Shown here: positions 54,227 through 64,000 of the stretch, piece by piece
Numbering within the stretch: the first letter of the stretch is position 1
How the letters are laid out: every line of letters begins with the position of its first letter
Assembly (NCBI GenBank): GCA_036768485.1
Contig: JAVLUZ010000143.1
Coordinates: forward strand, 3,219,633-3,283,632
Length of the DNA: 64,000 nucleotides
Direction: 5' to 3'
Source of the DNA: Mermis nigrescens
Lineage: Eukaryota > Nematoda > Enoplea > Mermithida > Mermithidae
Made by a program: the position numbers and the translations under genes
Notes under the pieces: generated by a model
What the model was told of the DNA's origin: nothing
Databases searched by the model: none
What the model saw: the letters and a program-made list of their open reading frames with translations, nothing else

Positions 54227-55540
54227 CCTACATATATGTAGGTACACACTACGTCCTTACAAAAGGTAGACTATCACCTATAGGATTTGAGTAATGGCGA
54301 GCATTGGGATCTGGGTTGTCCCCTGGGATCCAGCAGACCCCCAAAATTGATTTTGTTGTGCTAGTTTTGGCGATTTCGCCCCATCAGACCCTCTCAGAAT
54401 TTGATCAATCAGCAGTGCAAGATTATGCCTTTTGCAGCTTACCTACATACCTAACTACACCTATCACAGTAACATCATTGTTATTCCAATAAAGTTTATT
54501 GCTGTGAGACATTAGCTCTTATTCAATTTACAAAATTGCATTGCACTCATTTACATTGAAGATTTTGTATCACTCATTGTCCGGTTCTTTATCTTCTTGC
54601 ATTCTGGCTCCTTTTCGACCAGAAATGGATACAAAGAGTACATGAAAAAATTTTGCGGGGCGGGGCGGGCCTAATTTTTGTAACATTACTGGCGGGGCGG
54701 GTCAAAAGATTTTGGCCCGCGCAGGGCTCTGATCTAAGCATCTATACATCGACCTGAGTGGGAGCGACCTCGACCTAAGCAGCTTAAAACACCTTTTCAG
54801 ATATACTAAGCCTAAGCCTAAGTATAAGGGAAGCAAAAACTTAGATTTTTGTATATCTTATCAAGTAAAACCGAAAAAAACATGAAATTTTTTTAAGTTT
54901 CCTAAATTTCAAACAGCTTTCCGCGCCTTTTTTCTTTTTTCTCTTTCATTGCTATGCTTCCTTCCATAATTTCAGCCCATATTATTCATTTCTGACAAAT
55001 GTGTAAGTCCTTGTATCGGGCCGTTTAATCGTCCCACCCAACACTGAAATCGAGAGTTGCCTGCAACTTTGCAAGTATGGCTCAGATTTTCACCAAATTT
55101 TTTTCCGCGCTTCAATTTATCATGTTCTACCAGTTTGCCAAAAAAATTTTGGCATGCCTTATTCGTTTTGTTCCTTTTCTAAAAGTACCATATTCTTAAG
55201 TTTAGCTCAGATTGTTGATAAAAGTGCTGCAATTGGCGCGGCTTAAACATTAATAACATGTATGAATTAAATCAATTTGGCGTGAAGCGCCGAAAAATTT
55301 TTGAGGTTCTATCTCTCTAAAACACATTCTAACATTACAAAAATTTTCCTCAAAGGCCAACCAAGCTCAAAAATTTTTTCCATTTCCCAAAATTTTGGTT
55401 GACAAATAGACCAAAAAGTGGAAAAAACGGTGGTTCTAGAGGGACCAGTGTTGCCAAGTCAAAATTTTGAAAACTACCACTTTTTCCCAAAAAACTACCA
55501 ACTTTCAGAAAAACTACAAAGAAACAACCTCATTCAAAAA

Positions 55541-55638
55541 CACTAATCTTTGTATGTCCTTTTGTTCAGTCGCTATTTTATCATGTATTCGCGTTTTATC
55601 ATATTTTGTGTATTTCTGGACAATAAACACTTTCTTGT
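55541..55638 (+). mobile_element. LINE 3' end fragment
   Basis: Starting ATCTTTGTATGTCC and ending AATAAACACTTTCTTGT, it matches the 3' UTR of the LINE (minus strand, about 56790-56690) with few differences. It is in plus orientation and stops exactly where an inverted SINE begins. Confidence 0.85.
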
Positions 55639-55826
55639 GGCACTGATTATTGGCCAATGTTGGCCCCGAATTTTTTGTTAAAGGCCAATATTGGCCAATA
55701 ACGCGTGCATTAGGGGCCAATATTTGCAAGATTTTAAATTCTTGAAAAGCTTCACATCCGTGGGTGCCGAACCCCGTACTTTCATGCTGGTAAACTCACA
55801 CGCGCACACTGCGCCATAGCAAAATT
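55639..55826 (-). mobile_element. tRNA-derived SINE, copy 1
   Basis: On the minus strand: an A box region TATGGCGCAGTGTGCG, a B box GGGGTTCGGCACCC, then a body with ATTGGCCAATATTGGCC palindromic repeats, ending AATCAGTGCC. It matches 63510-63705 closely. It lacks the CTTGT tail of copy 2 and instead abuts the LINE 3' fragment. Confidence 0.85.
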
Positions 55827-56147
55827 GTGATCAAGATTCTGAAGAATGATACTAATGCTATCTGTTATATACAGTATATGCAGTTGCTATTTTTTGTTTG
55901 AAAGAGATTGCTCATCCTATCTTTTATGCCTATGTAGTTTGAATTGTATGGTAGGTATTTCTAATTGTCGTTGGTTTGCCTTACGAATTGCAAAATCCTA
56001 CATATGTACCTACATAAATACATATGTACGTACATGTGTGCATAAATATTCTAATGTCATGTCAGTATGTGATTTCAAATATCTAGGTAGTGGTTACCTA
56101 CCTATGTAGCAGAACAATAGGCACATATAAAGGTACTTACGCAACTA

Positions 56148-56389
56148 TAGTGTGTTTCATTTGATCGAGGGTTTTTTGAAAAGTTTAAAGTGGCTACAAA
56201 AGTGTTTTATACTAATGCGACAGCAAATAGGTATATTCTACAGAATATCGAGTTGCATTATGATCTTTGATACGGCTAAGAGCCAAGACTGCATCATATA
56301 GGTATGTACATATTTATAGGTCACTTTTGTAGCCTGGTTTATGCGGACTAAATTCAGCGGAAAAGCTTTCCAATGAACGAAACAGACTA
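56148..56389. mobile_element. Family J MITE, copy 3
   Basis: A 242-bp element with TA on both sides, ends TAGTGTGTTTCATTTG and TAGTCTGTTTCGTTCA. The longer interval 55830-56690 holds nothing else. Confidence 0.75.
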
Positions 56390-56807
56390 TACTGAATTCT
56401 GGTCATACAGATTCGGTGTGTGATATCTCACGCTTTACGGTAGGTTGAAATTCTCTTTAACATTTACTTGAATGTAAATAGTATTTTTCCAGCAGGTTCT
56501 AATTTTTCTACATAATATGTTTATCATTATTTACTGTATTTTTATTACATAATGTGTGTACTTCACTTGCTTTTCTCTTCCTCTCCTCTAGTCTTCCATG
56601 ACAAATCGGGAACTTTTTTGCATCAATTCACTGAGTAAGATGAGCAATCTGTTTTTTACAAAAATAGCAACTGCGTATACTGTATGACAAGAACAAGACA
56701 AGAAAGTGTTTATTGTCAGAAAAATACACGAAATTTGATAAAACGCAAATACATGATAAAATAGTGACTGAACAAAAGGACATACAAAGATCACGGAAGT
56801 GATACAA

Positions 56808-58714
56808 CTAGGTATGCCCCAACAATAAATTTGTAAAATCAATGTTTAGGAGCTCTTTTTTGAACAAACGGATTTTGGGAGAAGAGACTATTTGATTAGG
56901 TAAGGAGTTCCAGATTTTTCGGTATCTTTGCAAAAAATCGTTGAGGTGAGCATTGGAACGGACAACTGGTAACGTAAGTTTACGACTGTTAACTGATCGG
57001 GTAGTGCCTTGACTAAAAATGAAAAATTCATTAGCATCAATACAAGATAAACCATTAATAATTTGATACATGAGACATAGACATATGTGAAGACGACGAA
57101 GTTCTAAAGAAGGCAGGTTAAGAAGCTTTAGGCGTTCAAGATAGGATAAATTGCTATTAAAACCAAAAAGACGTTTAGTAAATTTACGCTGAACATTTTC
57201 AAGACGATTTATATCATTTGCATAATATGGATTCCATACAGAAACAGCATACTCAAGCATAGGTCTTACATAAGTAGTATAGGCCCTAACTAAAATATCT
57301 TTATCACGAGAAAGAAAAGCTTTGTGTATTAGAAAACAACGAGAAACAGCTTTTTTAATTATGTGATTTAAATGTTCCTTACAATTGAGATTGTGGGAAA
57401 TATAAACACCTAGATCACGAACGGAACTAATGTCATTTGGAATATTTATATTATTCAAAGAATAAAGCTTTTTTGGATTATTTTTACCAAGATGTAAAAC
57501 TGCACATTTTTCCGAAGCAACAGGAAGTTGCCAATTTATAGACCAAATATAAATATTGTCCAGATCTTTTTGTATTAAATGATTATCAGAAGATGGACCA
57601 AAGATTTTGACATCATCGGCAAAAGAGGTAAATTTTACTGTATTTAATCAAGTTACATAGGTCATTTACATAGATCAATAATAAAGTAGGACTAATACAA
57701 CTACCTTGGGGGACACCACTGCCAACAGGCATGAAGTCAGAAAAAACTCCGTTAATACAAACACGCTGAAATCGACCATGTAAAAAGGATTTGAGCCAAT
57801 TAAAAAGTAGACCTTTTATTCCATATTTAGAGAGCTTATATAAAAGCTTAGAAAAGGGAATTTTATCAAAAGCTTTAGAAAAGTCGATGTAAGCAACATC
57901 GACAGGAGTTCTATTACTCAAAGATACCGTCCAACTGTGTTTACATTTAAGTAGTTGTAATTCACAAGACTTTGATTTTAGAAAACCAAACTGAGAAGGA
58001 GATAAGAGTCTGTTCGTAGTGAGAAAATCGACAATTTTTGAATTTATCAAATTTTCCATGATTTTACTTGATGAGCAGCAAATAGAAATCGGCCTGTAAT
58101 TTCTCACTAAAGCTGCGTCACCTTTTTAAAGACTGGGGTTACATTTGCCAATTTCCATAAATTGGGGATAGTGCTAGTCAAAAATGAAACATTAAAGATA
58201 CTAGCTAAAGGCTCAGCAAGATGATTTGAAAGTTTTTTCAAGAAAAATGACAGAGTCCATTGGGACCAATAGAAAAAGAACCTTTTATTTGATTTAAAAC
58301 CAGTTGCACGTTCCAAGCGTCAAAATGAATGGTTTGCAATGCAAAACCAGTCATCAAATCTAAAAAAGGAAGATGATTATTATCAACAGAAAAAACAGAA
58401 GAAAAGTAGTTATTAAACAAATTTACCTTTTCTAAAGGATCAGAAACGATTTTGTGGTCATGAAAAAGAGGTGGAAAAGAGCGATGATTATTCAACCGAT
58501 TATTGACAAATTTATAAAATGATTTCAAACTTTTGTCAGAAAGAAGATTAATTTCTTCAGAAGCAGAGAAATTTTTAATTTCAAAATCCAATTTTTTACA
58601 AAAAGATTTATATTTGATTTTTGAATCGGTGGAGTGATAAAGTTTATGTTTCTTCCAAAGCATACGTTTTTTAGTTAACATTCTTTTAATTAGTTTGGGA
58701 TATTTACGTTTCAT
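56808..58714 (-). pseudogene. LINE reverse transcriptase, frameshifted
   Basis: RT of the jockey/CR1 group. Fragments in order: 58714-58238 (pre-RT linker, ending VLNQIKGSFSIGPNGL), 58316-58107, 58107-57613 (NYRPISICCSSSKIME, the SQFGFLKSKSCELQ region, VDVAYIDFSKAFDKIPFSKL, then SGVPQGSCISPTLLLIYVNDL), and after a frameshift FADDVKIFG near 57625, continuing to 57458-56808 (VRDLGVYISHNL, RPMLEYAVSVWNPY). The palm motifs SKAFD, PQGS and F-A-D-D can all be seen, but not in one frame. A relatively recent pseudogene, because motifs are nearly intact. Confidence 0.9.
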
Positions 58715-58847
58715 GGGATTGGGGTGAGTTAATGGATAAATGCATAAATTAAAGAGTGAAGCACTCCAACAAACAAATTATACATATCATTTACATTAGA
58801 ACAGGTATCAAAAAGATCAGGCCAAGAAATCTGAGACAGTGCTAGAC

Positions 58848-59233
58848 CTAACGCAATAAAATCAGCTTTACAAAAGTTAAAAAAGATGATCTAGGATTTT
58901 GGACTGGTATCAAAAGACAATCAGATATAATTGAATTATGGTCACTATTAGAAAAAGGAATATCAACTTTTACGTTAGAAATTTGATCAGATGCAAAGAG
59001 AAGATGTAATATATTATTATCATGAGTATTTTCTGTTATTAATTGATGTAAACCAGTGCCCGAACATGTGTCGAAAAATAGGATATTAAGATTATCAGTA
59101 GGAACCGAACTTATCCACCAATTGATTTTTGGCAAATTAAAATCTCCTAAGATTACAAAAGGGAAAGGAACAGAACAAGCCCATTCAATACATCTACATA
59201 AAATTTCAGCATACGCTAGATCAAAATCAGGGG
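58848..59233 (-). pseudogene. LINE AP endonuclease, C-terminal part
   Basis: It carries the conserved VILGDFNLPKINWW and, near the end, SNSDHNSI, the catalytic D-H signature of APE-type LINE endonucleases. The N-terminal part lies beyond the hAT insertion at 62996-63310, and the frame rejoins once the insertion and one 8-bp duplication are removed. A fragment of frame follows into the linker. Confidence 0.88.
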
Positions 59234-59949
59234 GTCGGTATTAGTGATTGACCGGGCCCCAGCCCCGGCAATCCCCGGCCATTTTTCAGCATCCCCAGCC
59301 CCTGCCGGGGCAAGGTTAAAAAATGGCCTGGGCCGGGGAAAAATTTAGTGTAATTCGTATTTTGTACAGGCTGTGATACTGACACTTATTTATCAATGAG
59401 CAAGTGTTAATTTTGAGAACTGTACTGATTAGACCATATGTATACTTACTTAGTCCTTGTTATAACTTTGCTACTGTGTATAAATGAGCTTTTAATGAAA
59501 TAAAATTCAGGAAAATTAAATTCCTTTAATAAAATTCAGGAAAATCTGCATGTTTTCGATTCCTCCACTTGACTTATTTAAACTAAATGCTGCTTTTTAA
59601 CTCATTCATTCATAGCTATGGCTAAAAGATTTAGAGTTGACAAATACGTTCTATTTCTAGTTGGAAATTGTACGTTTTCAAGAAACTATTTCTACAAAAA
59701 CACTTTTACATTCAATTGAATGGGAACCGCGTGCTTTGAGACGCGTTTCTTGTGTAATAGTTATAAGGACGGAGGTTAATCATAAGCGAATGTAAACTAC
59801 ACTGCAGAATTGCGTCCAATCCGGTAAACTAAATATGTCTCAAATAGTTTCCTAAGTTCCAGGGTTGAGGGAAGGGTGAAATCCCAAATTGGAGGAGCAG
59901 AAAATTAAGTGGTGGACTATTATTAGCCGACTCTATTTTGTTGTACGAG

Positions 59950-61070
59950 CTTCTTGTGCTTATACAAAGATCTCCGAAAAGGTCTTTGTATGTGCTAACA
60001 AATTTTTGTAGCTATCTTATATAAATATATTTTAAAACATACACATTTTCGCATACTATCAGTAGGTATATATGTGACAGTGTTTATTTTTGTACAATGT
60101 ACCTTTGTATATACATGAACAAATATGGTACCCAAAAGTCTTTCTACATTTTGTACAAGTGTTTTTTTGTACATGGTCCGTTTGTGCATGTACAAAGATG
60201 GTCCCCAAAAGTCTTTGTACAGTTTGTACACACAAATGTTTGGTTACTAAAATATGGTACAGTAGCGATTTTAGTGTGGTAAAACAGGGTCTTCTGACTT
60301 TTGATTGTATATTTTAGCTAATTTCTGGGTTTCTAACGCCAAAAATTACTAAAATTGTCTCAAAACGGCGCGAAGCGCCTAAAAATTTGACATTTTTCCA
60401 TTCTAAATATAAATTTTGCCATTTTAAAGATACATAGGACAGACAATTTTTCATATCGGAGCAAAGCGCCGAAAATTTTTTGGAATTTTACAGATTTTAT
60501 TTTCCCAAAAATCTTTATACATGTACAAAGATAGTCCTGAAAAGTCTTTGTATATCTGGAAAAAATCTTTGGCGAATACAAAAGACACTGTTTTGTACAT
60601 GCAAATTTTTGTATACTTAATATGGTACAGTAACGATTTCAGTGTGATAGAACAGTTTTTCGACCTTTAGTAGTGTATTTGGCTAATTTTTGGGTTTCTG
60701 AATATTTGTCATTTTTCCATTTTTCCATTCTAAGCGCAGTGTTGCTTATTACCAGATTTAATTCGCATATTACAATTTTTGTAATACTTCTGATTTTGTA
60801 GTATAAACAAGTTGTTTTAGCTTCCTCAGTCGAGTTTTATGTGTGAAATCCATCAAAAGCTCATAAAAATTTCGGCATTTCAGCGCTGAACTAATATTAT
60901 CAACTAAATTCAGGCCGAATTATCACATTTAGAAGCACGATCTTTTTGTATTCAGCGAAGATTTTTGCTGATGTACAAAGACGTTTCAGCACCGTCTTTG
61001 TACATGTACAAAGATTTTCGAAGAACAAAAATTTTAAATAGGTGTAGAATTCCTTATTGCAAATTCTACC
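59950..61070. repeat. Cluster of family A MITE copies, nested and broken
   Basis: At least three partial family A units. Starts CAGTGTTTATTTTTGTAC at 60078 and GTGTTTTTTTGTACATGG near 60160; an end CGAATACAAAAGACACTG at 60590; then an inverted piece at 60945-61070. Modules GGCGCGAAGCGCC near 60366 and GGAGCAAAGCGCCG near 60457. Pairing of ends is not secure. Confidence 0.6.
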
Positions 61071-61643
61071 ATTTTAAAGATTTTCAGGGGGTAAGCGGCT
61101 GCAAAAATGGAGCCGCTTACCCCTTCCAATGAAAATGGCCGAGAGATACACATGTGACAGGGGTTCGGGCCACCCCCCATCCACGCTTTGAAGCCCCGAA
61201 CTTCCTTGAAAGTCAGAAAATATTTCACTACCCTCCCCATTTTTTGGCGAAAACCTGCGCTTTTTTTGGCTATTTTTATGTGTTTTCACCATTTTTGATC
61301 TAGTCGCTAACCCCTTCCTTTTAAAAATGGCGAGCGACCCCTACCCTAGATTTCCAGCTGTTACATGTATGCTGAGGGACCCTCATAAAATTTTGAGCAA
61401 ATACATGCATGTTTTATAGTGATAGTTTATCTATTTACTCTAGCTCACATTCGAAAGTAATGTATCACTTCGTGAAATTCTTATATTTAGGTACACTTTT
61501 GCCATACTAAAAAATTGAGTTCAAAAAATTCAAAAGGTTTTCACCAAAAATCGTCTGACAGTGACCTGTGTCTTGGACCCTGAGGGGGGTAATACCCCTC
61601 CCCCTTATGGGAATGTGTGATGTCTCGTTTATTACATCCAATA

Positions 61644-62648
61644 CATAGATGAGCAAGGTCGGACTTTTAGGGGGGTGAAAGTCGAAATTTTTGGGATAGC
61701 TATATTTTTGTAATAGAAGATTTTGCAGCTGAAAAATGGTGGTATCGGCTCAAAAACACCATTTGTGAACGTTTCTAGCATGGTCGCATGATCTGCAATA
61801 CAAAAATTCAAAAAGTTTTGAAAAATATTTTTGAAGAAAAAATATAGTGATTGTGCTGTAGATACAATGCTCTTTTCCTCAATAATATTTTTTCCATTAT
61901 GCTCTTCTCGGTTCAGACGGACTGTATAGCGATTTTTTCTGGTTCAAAAAGACTATACAGCGCTTTTCCTCGTCCAAAAAGACTATATAGCTATTTTTAC
62001 TGGTTCAAAATGACTTGTATATAGCGATTTTTCTCGATTCAAAAAGATTATATAGCTATTTTTACTGGTTCAAAACGACTATATAGCGATTTTAATCGAT
62101 TCAAAAAGATTATATAGCGATTTTTACTGGTTCAAAAAGTCTGTATATCGCTTTTTTCCCAGTTCAAAAAGCTATATATAGCGATTTTTCCGGTTCAAAA
62201 AGACTATATAGCGATTTTTTCCGGTTCAAAAAGACCATATAGCGATTTTTCTGGCGTTCAAAAAGACTATATAGCGATTTTTCCCGGTTCGAAAAGACTA
62301 TATAGCGACTTTTCTCGGTTTAAAAAGACTATATAGCGATTTTTTCTGGTTCAAAAAGACTATATAGCGCTTTTTCCCAGTTCAAAAAGACTGTAGCCAT
62401 TTTTACCGGTTCAAAAAGACTATATAGCGATTTTTCCGGTTCAAAAAGACTATATAGCGATTTTTCTGGCGTTCAAAAAGACTACATAGCGGTTTTTCCC
62501 GGTTCAAAAAACTATATAACAATTTTTCTGGGGTTCAAAAAAGACTATATAGCTGTTTTTTTCCGGCCAAAATGGCTATATAGCTACCAGTTTTTTAAAA
62601 GTTCAGGGGGGGTAATATCCCCCCCCTCACCCCCTATGCCCATGTGTG
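61644..62648. mobile_element. hAT-like element carrying a 30-bp minisatellite
   Basis: A 1005-bp element with a perfect 8-bp duplication ATCCAATA (61636-61643, 62649-62656). Ends CATAGATGAGCAAGGTCGG and, inward from the right, CACACATGGGCATAGGGGG. These are related to family D ends. It interrupts the coding tail of the surrounding hAT element. Confidence 0.88.
61905..62590. repeat. 30-bp minisatellite, about 22 units
   Basis: Unit roughly TTCAAAAAGACTATATAGCG followed by ATTTTTCCGG. Units vary by substitutions and small indels, often in the C/G run. It forms most of the inside of the element 61644-62648. Confidence 0.9.
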
Positions 62649-62776
62649 ATCCAATACCTATTGCATCCAATCGCTACAGCAGCAGTAGCAGTAGCGAAGA
62701 TTCAAATGATACAGAGTGTGCTAATAGCAGCGACATAGACTTGATTGATGATTCAGACAATGAAAAACTGGACTAA
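62649..62776 (+). pseudogene. Probable hAT transposase C-terminal tail
   Basis: An open frame reading IPIASNRYSSSSSSEDSN and, further on, SSDIDLIDDSDNEKLD before a TAA stop at 62774-62776. The acidic, serine-rich tail is followed by an AATAAA at 62802-62807. Just left of the MITE 61644-62648 the same frame can be extended as MSRLLHPI, so the MITE interrupts it. Position near the 3' end of the hAT 59242-62987 suggests the transposase tail. The dimerisation domain itself is not visible, so this is inference; a captured host exon is the alternative. Confidence 0.5.
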
Positions 62777-62995
62777 ATTTGTTTCTTGTGACATAAATAG
62801 TAATAAAACTTGATATGAAAAGGCGCACCTAACTTTGCGCTAGCCATTGACTACTGAATGGAGCAGTTGCTCATTACTGCTTTTCCTATGCTCACCCCAT
62901 ATATGTGTCATGCAATAATATTTTCCTTGTCTGACCCGGCCAGCCCGGCCCACCGACCCGGCAAAAAAGTCGCCCGGTTGATCACTAGTCGGTAT

Positions 62996-63310
62996 ACCAA
63001 AATAAATCTGATCTTTCTATCAGAATCAAAAATATCAGTTATTAGAATTTCGGGAGCTTTAAAAGCGGGTGGCGGATTTATTTGAATAGCATTAAAGGAA
63101 GTTTTAAGAAATAAAGCTACACCCCCACCACATTTACCATTTCGATCACAGCGGAAAATGCGATAATTTTTGCCAGGGCACAATGATCCATCGGAAATAT
63201 CAATATGGAACTATGTTTCAGGAAAAATAGAGCATCAAAACTTTCATCATTCAGCAAAAAATGTAAGTTGCAAAGTTTGTTCAAAAGACTTCGAGCATTA
63301 GCATAAAAAC
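62996..63310 (-). pseudogene. LINE AP endonuclease, N-terminal part
   Basis: Minus-strand frames read YANARSLLNKLCNLHFLLND, then after a frameshift ISDGSLCPGKNYRIF, CDRNGKCGGGVALFLKT and IRFILVYR. The order NARSL...SDG...CDR..GGGVA is characteristic of jockey/CR1 endonucleases. It continues at 59233 beyond the inserted hAT. The expected TETW between the first two pieces is damaged. Confidence 0.87.
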
Positions 63311-63509
63311 ATTGAAATTTTAAATAATCTTGGGGCGTGGATACCTAATGAGCGAGTCGCGGGGTATTAATATTTACATTAGGTTTACATTTAACGCAAT
63401 CAGCATGAAAATCAATGTATAGTCCTTATTCACCTCGAGATTTGCGATCATTCAGCTCATAAACCACTTCGCGTTGCCGTTTTCGTTGTAGAAAAGATAG
63501 GTCGGGACG

Positions 63510-63737
63510 ACCACAATTTCGCTTATGGCGCAGTGTGCGTGCATGAGTTTACCAACACGAAAGTATGGGGTTCGAAAACCCACGGATGTGAAGCATTTTA
63601 AGAATTTTAAATCTTGCAACATATTGGCCCCTAATGCACTCGTTATTGGCCAATATTGGCCTTTAACGAAAAATTCGGGGCCAACATTGGCCAATAATCA
63701 GTGCCCTTTCTTGTCTTTTCTTGTCTTGTCTTGTCTA
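63510..63737 (+). mobile_element. tRNA-derived SINE, copy 2, with CTTGT tail
   Basis: A box region TATGGCGCAGTGTGCG, B box GGGGTTCGAAAACCC, then the body with GGCCAATATTGGCC repeats, ending CAGTGCC. The tail is CTTTCTTGTCTTTTCTTGTC and further TTGTC units. The body matches copy 1 at 55639-55826. The last 260 bases of the window hold nothing recognised. Confidence 0.85.
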
Positions 63738-64000
63738 AAACTCAATTTGGCTGAACATTACTATATGGTGTGAACAGAAAACTTGCAGATGTACGTGGAA
63801 AGGAACGATATTGATTGAAATGAGGAGGGCATGCACAAAGAAAGTGCGGAAAAAATTTTTATGAAAAACGGACCAATATTGGTGAAGCTACATTAAAGTG
63901 AGCTATTTTACAGTTTACCAAAAATGTTCCGAATTCGGGCTGAAAACATATGTATCTGACATTTTCAAGGTCGCTGATTACGAAAAAATAACTTTTATTT

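Larger units (their letters stand above)
52818..54731. mobile_element. hAT element remnant in the minisatellite
   Basis: A 1914-bp element with ends CAGAGCCCTGCACGGGGC and CAGAGCCCTGCGCGGGCC and a perfect 8-bp duplication ATCTAAGC (52810-52817, 54732-54739) that is itself part of the minisatellite unit. GC-rich GGGGCGGG / GGCCCGCC subterminal repeats occur at both ends. A GC-rich frame here is a by-product. Its interior has been taken over by 53157-53955 and 53984-54226. Confidence 0.92.
51489..55207. mobile_element. TIR element with a 10-bp target duplication, containing a tandem duplication
   Basis: A perfect 10-bp flank CAGATTGTTG (51479-51488, 55208-55217) encloses ends sharing ACTTARGAATATGGTACTTT in inverted orientation. 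The 9-10 bp duplication suggests a Mutator-like class, but no transposase is visible. Inside, about 51525-52372 is repeated as 52365-52817 plus 54732-55205, the second copy being split by the hAT 52818-54731. Confidence 0.65.
51361..55460. repeat. Family E repeat split by a 3.7-kb insertion
   Basis: The left piece 51361-51488 (GGCGCGAAGCGCC, GTAGTGAAGTTCTAGATC) continues at 55208-55460 (GATAAAAGTGCTGCAATTGG, then GGCGTGAAGCGCC) after removal of 51489-55207, matching the order in other family E copies. The right side ends near a CCAGTGTTGCCAAG motif similar to the family E start at 36676. Confidence 0.65.
59242..62987 (+). mobile_element. hAT element inserted in the LINE endonuclease
   Basis: A 3746-bp element with ends TAGTGATTGACCGGGC and TAGTGATCAACCGGGC and a perfect 8-bp duplication GTCGGTAT (59234-59241, 62988-62995). 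Subterminal GC-rich repeats (CCCCAGCCCCGG left, GACCCGGCCAGCCCGGCCC right) resemble those of family F. It is the only hAT here that still keeps a coding tail with a poly(A) signal (62649-62776). Its interior is filled by family A copies (59950-61070), a family D-like fragment (61370-61617) and the MITE 61644-62648. 59350-59940 is AT-rich with no recognised coding. Confidence 0.88.
56690..63460 (-). mobile_element. Jockey/CR1-like LINE, degenerate, split by a hAT element
   Basis: A non-LTR retrotransposon in reverse orientation. In order on the minus strand: AP endonuclease (63310-62996 and 59233-58848), reverse transcriptase (58714-56808), then a short 3' UTR ending CACTTTCTTGTCTTGTTC near 56690. 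The hAT 59242-62987 separates the two endonuclease pieces. Several frameshifts break the frame. The true 5' end is not clear; a SINE lies just upstream. The (CTTGT)n-like tail replaces poly(A). Confidence 0.88.

Noticed and set aside
61905..62590. CRISPR-like array
   Set aside because: Repeat units are contiguous without unique spacers, inside a eukaryotic MITE.

Overview
This is a 64 kb window of an AT-rich nuclear genome from an invertebrate animal. Spliced genes, long introns, (AT)n and (AC)n microsatellites, Tc1/mariner and hAT transposons and a jockey/CR1-like LINE all say metazoan. The RER1 and PRELI proteins look arthropod-like, but the species cannot be named from the sequence. No bacterial, viral or CRISPR content was seen.

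Three host genes can be rebuilt from exons with clean GT/AG junctions, all on the minus strand. (1) 3385-5554: the 5' part of a 3-beta-HSD-like extended SDR gene. (2) 19030-24765: five exons of RER1, the Golgi-to-ER retrieval receptor, with only the N-terminal exon missing. (3) 39853-43843: a complete three-exon PRELI-domain gene (PRELID1/prel-like, mitochondrial lipid transfer). Most other open frames are shadows of repeats.

The rest is a dense, layered transposon graveyard. Reading termini and 8-bp target duplications by eye delimits more than 20 non-autonomous hAT-like elements in several families (A, B, C, D, F, H, P and singletons). There are also TA-flanked mariner and foldback elements, a TTAA-flanked piggyBac-like MITE, a 1-kb foldback element made of GGGTTAACCC-type blocks, a degenerate LINE (56690-63460) and two tRNA-derived SINE copies.

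The insertions form nests, so relative ages can be read. 24979-28772 holds 25349-28123, which holds 25813-26787. A family E repeat at 51361-55460 holds 51489-55207, which holds 52818-54731, which holds 53157-53955 and 53984-54226. The LINE endonuclease holds hAT 59242-62987, which holds 61644-62648. A family E/L repeat holds 33597-35854, which holds 33860-35307.

The most unusual signals are: a short palindromic module (core GGCGCGAAGCGCC followed by an A/T-rich tail) recurring about 25 times in the middle of otherwise different hAT-type families; a SINE whose 3' tail matches the LINE tail and which in one place is joined 3'-end to 3'-end with a LINE 3' fragment; a family C MITE whose target duplication seems to be the first 8 bases of a host intron; and a roughly 850-bp tandem duplication inside a terminal-inverted-repeat element with a perfect 10-bp target duplication.
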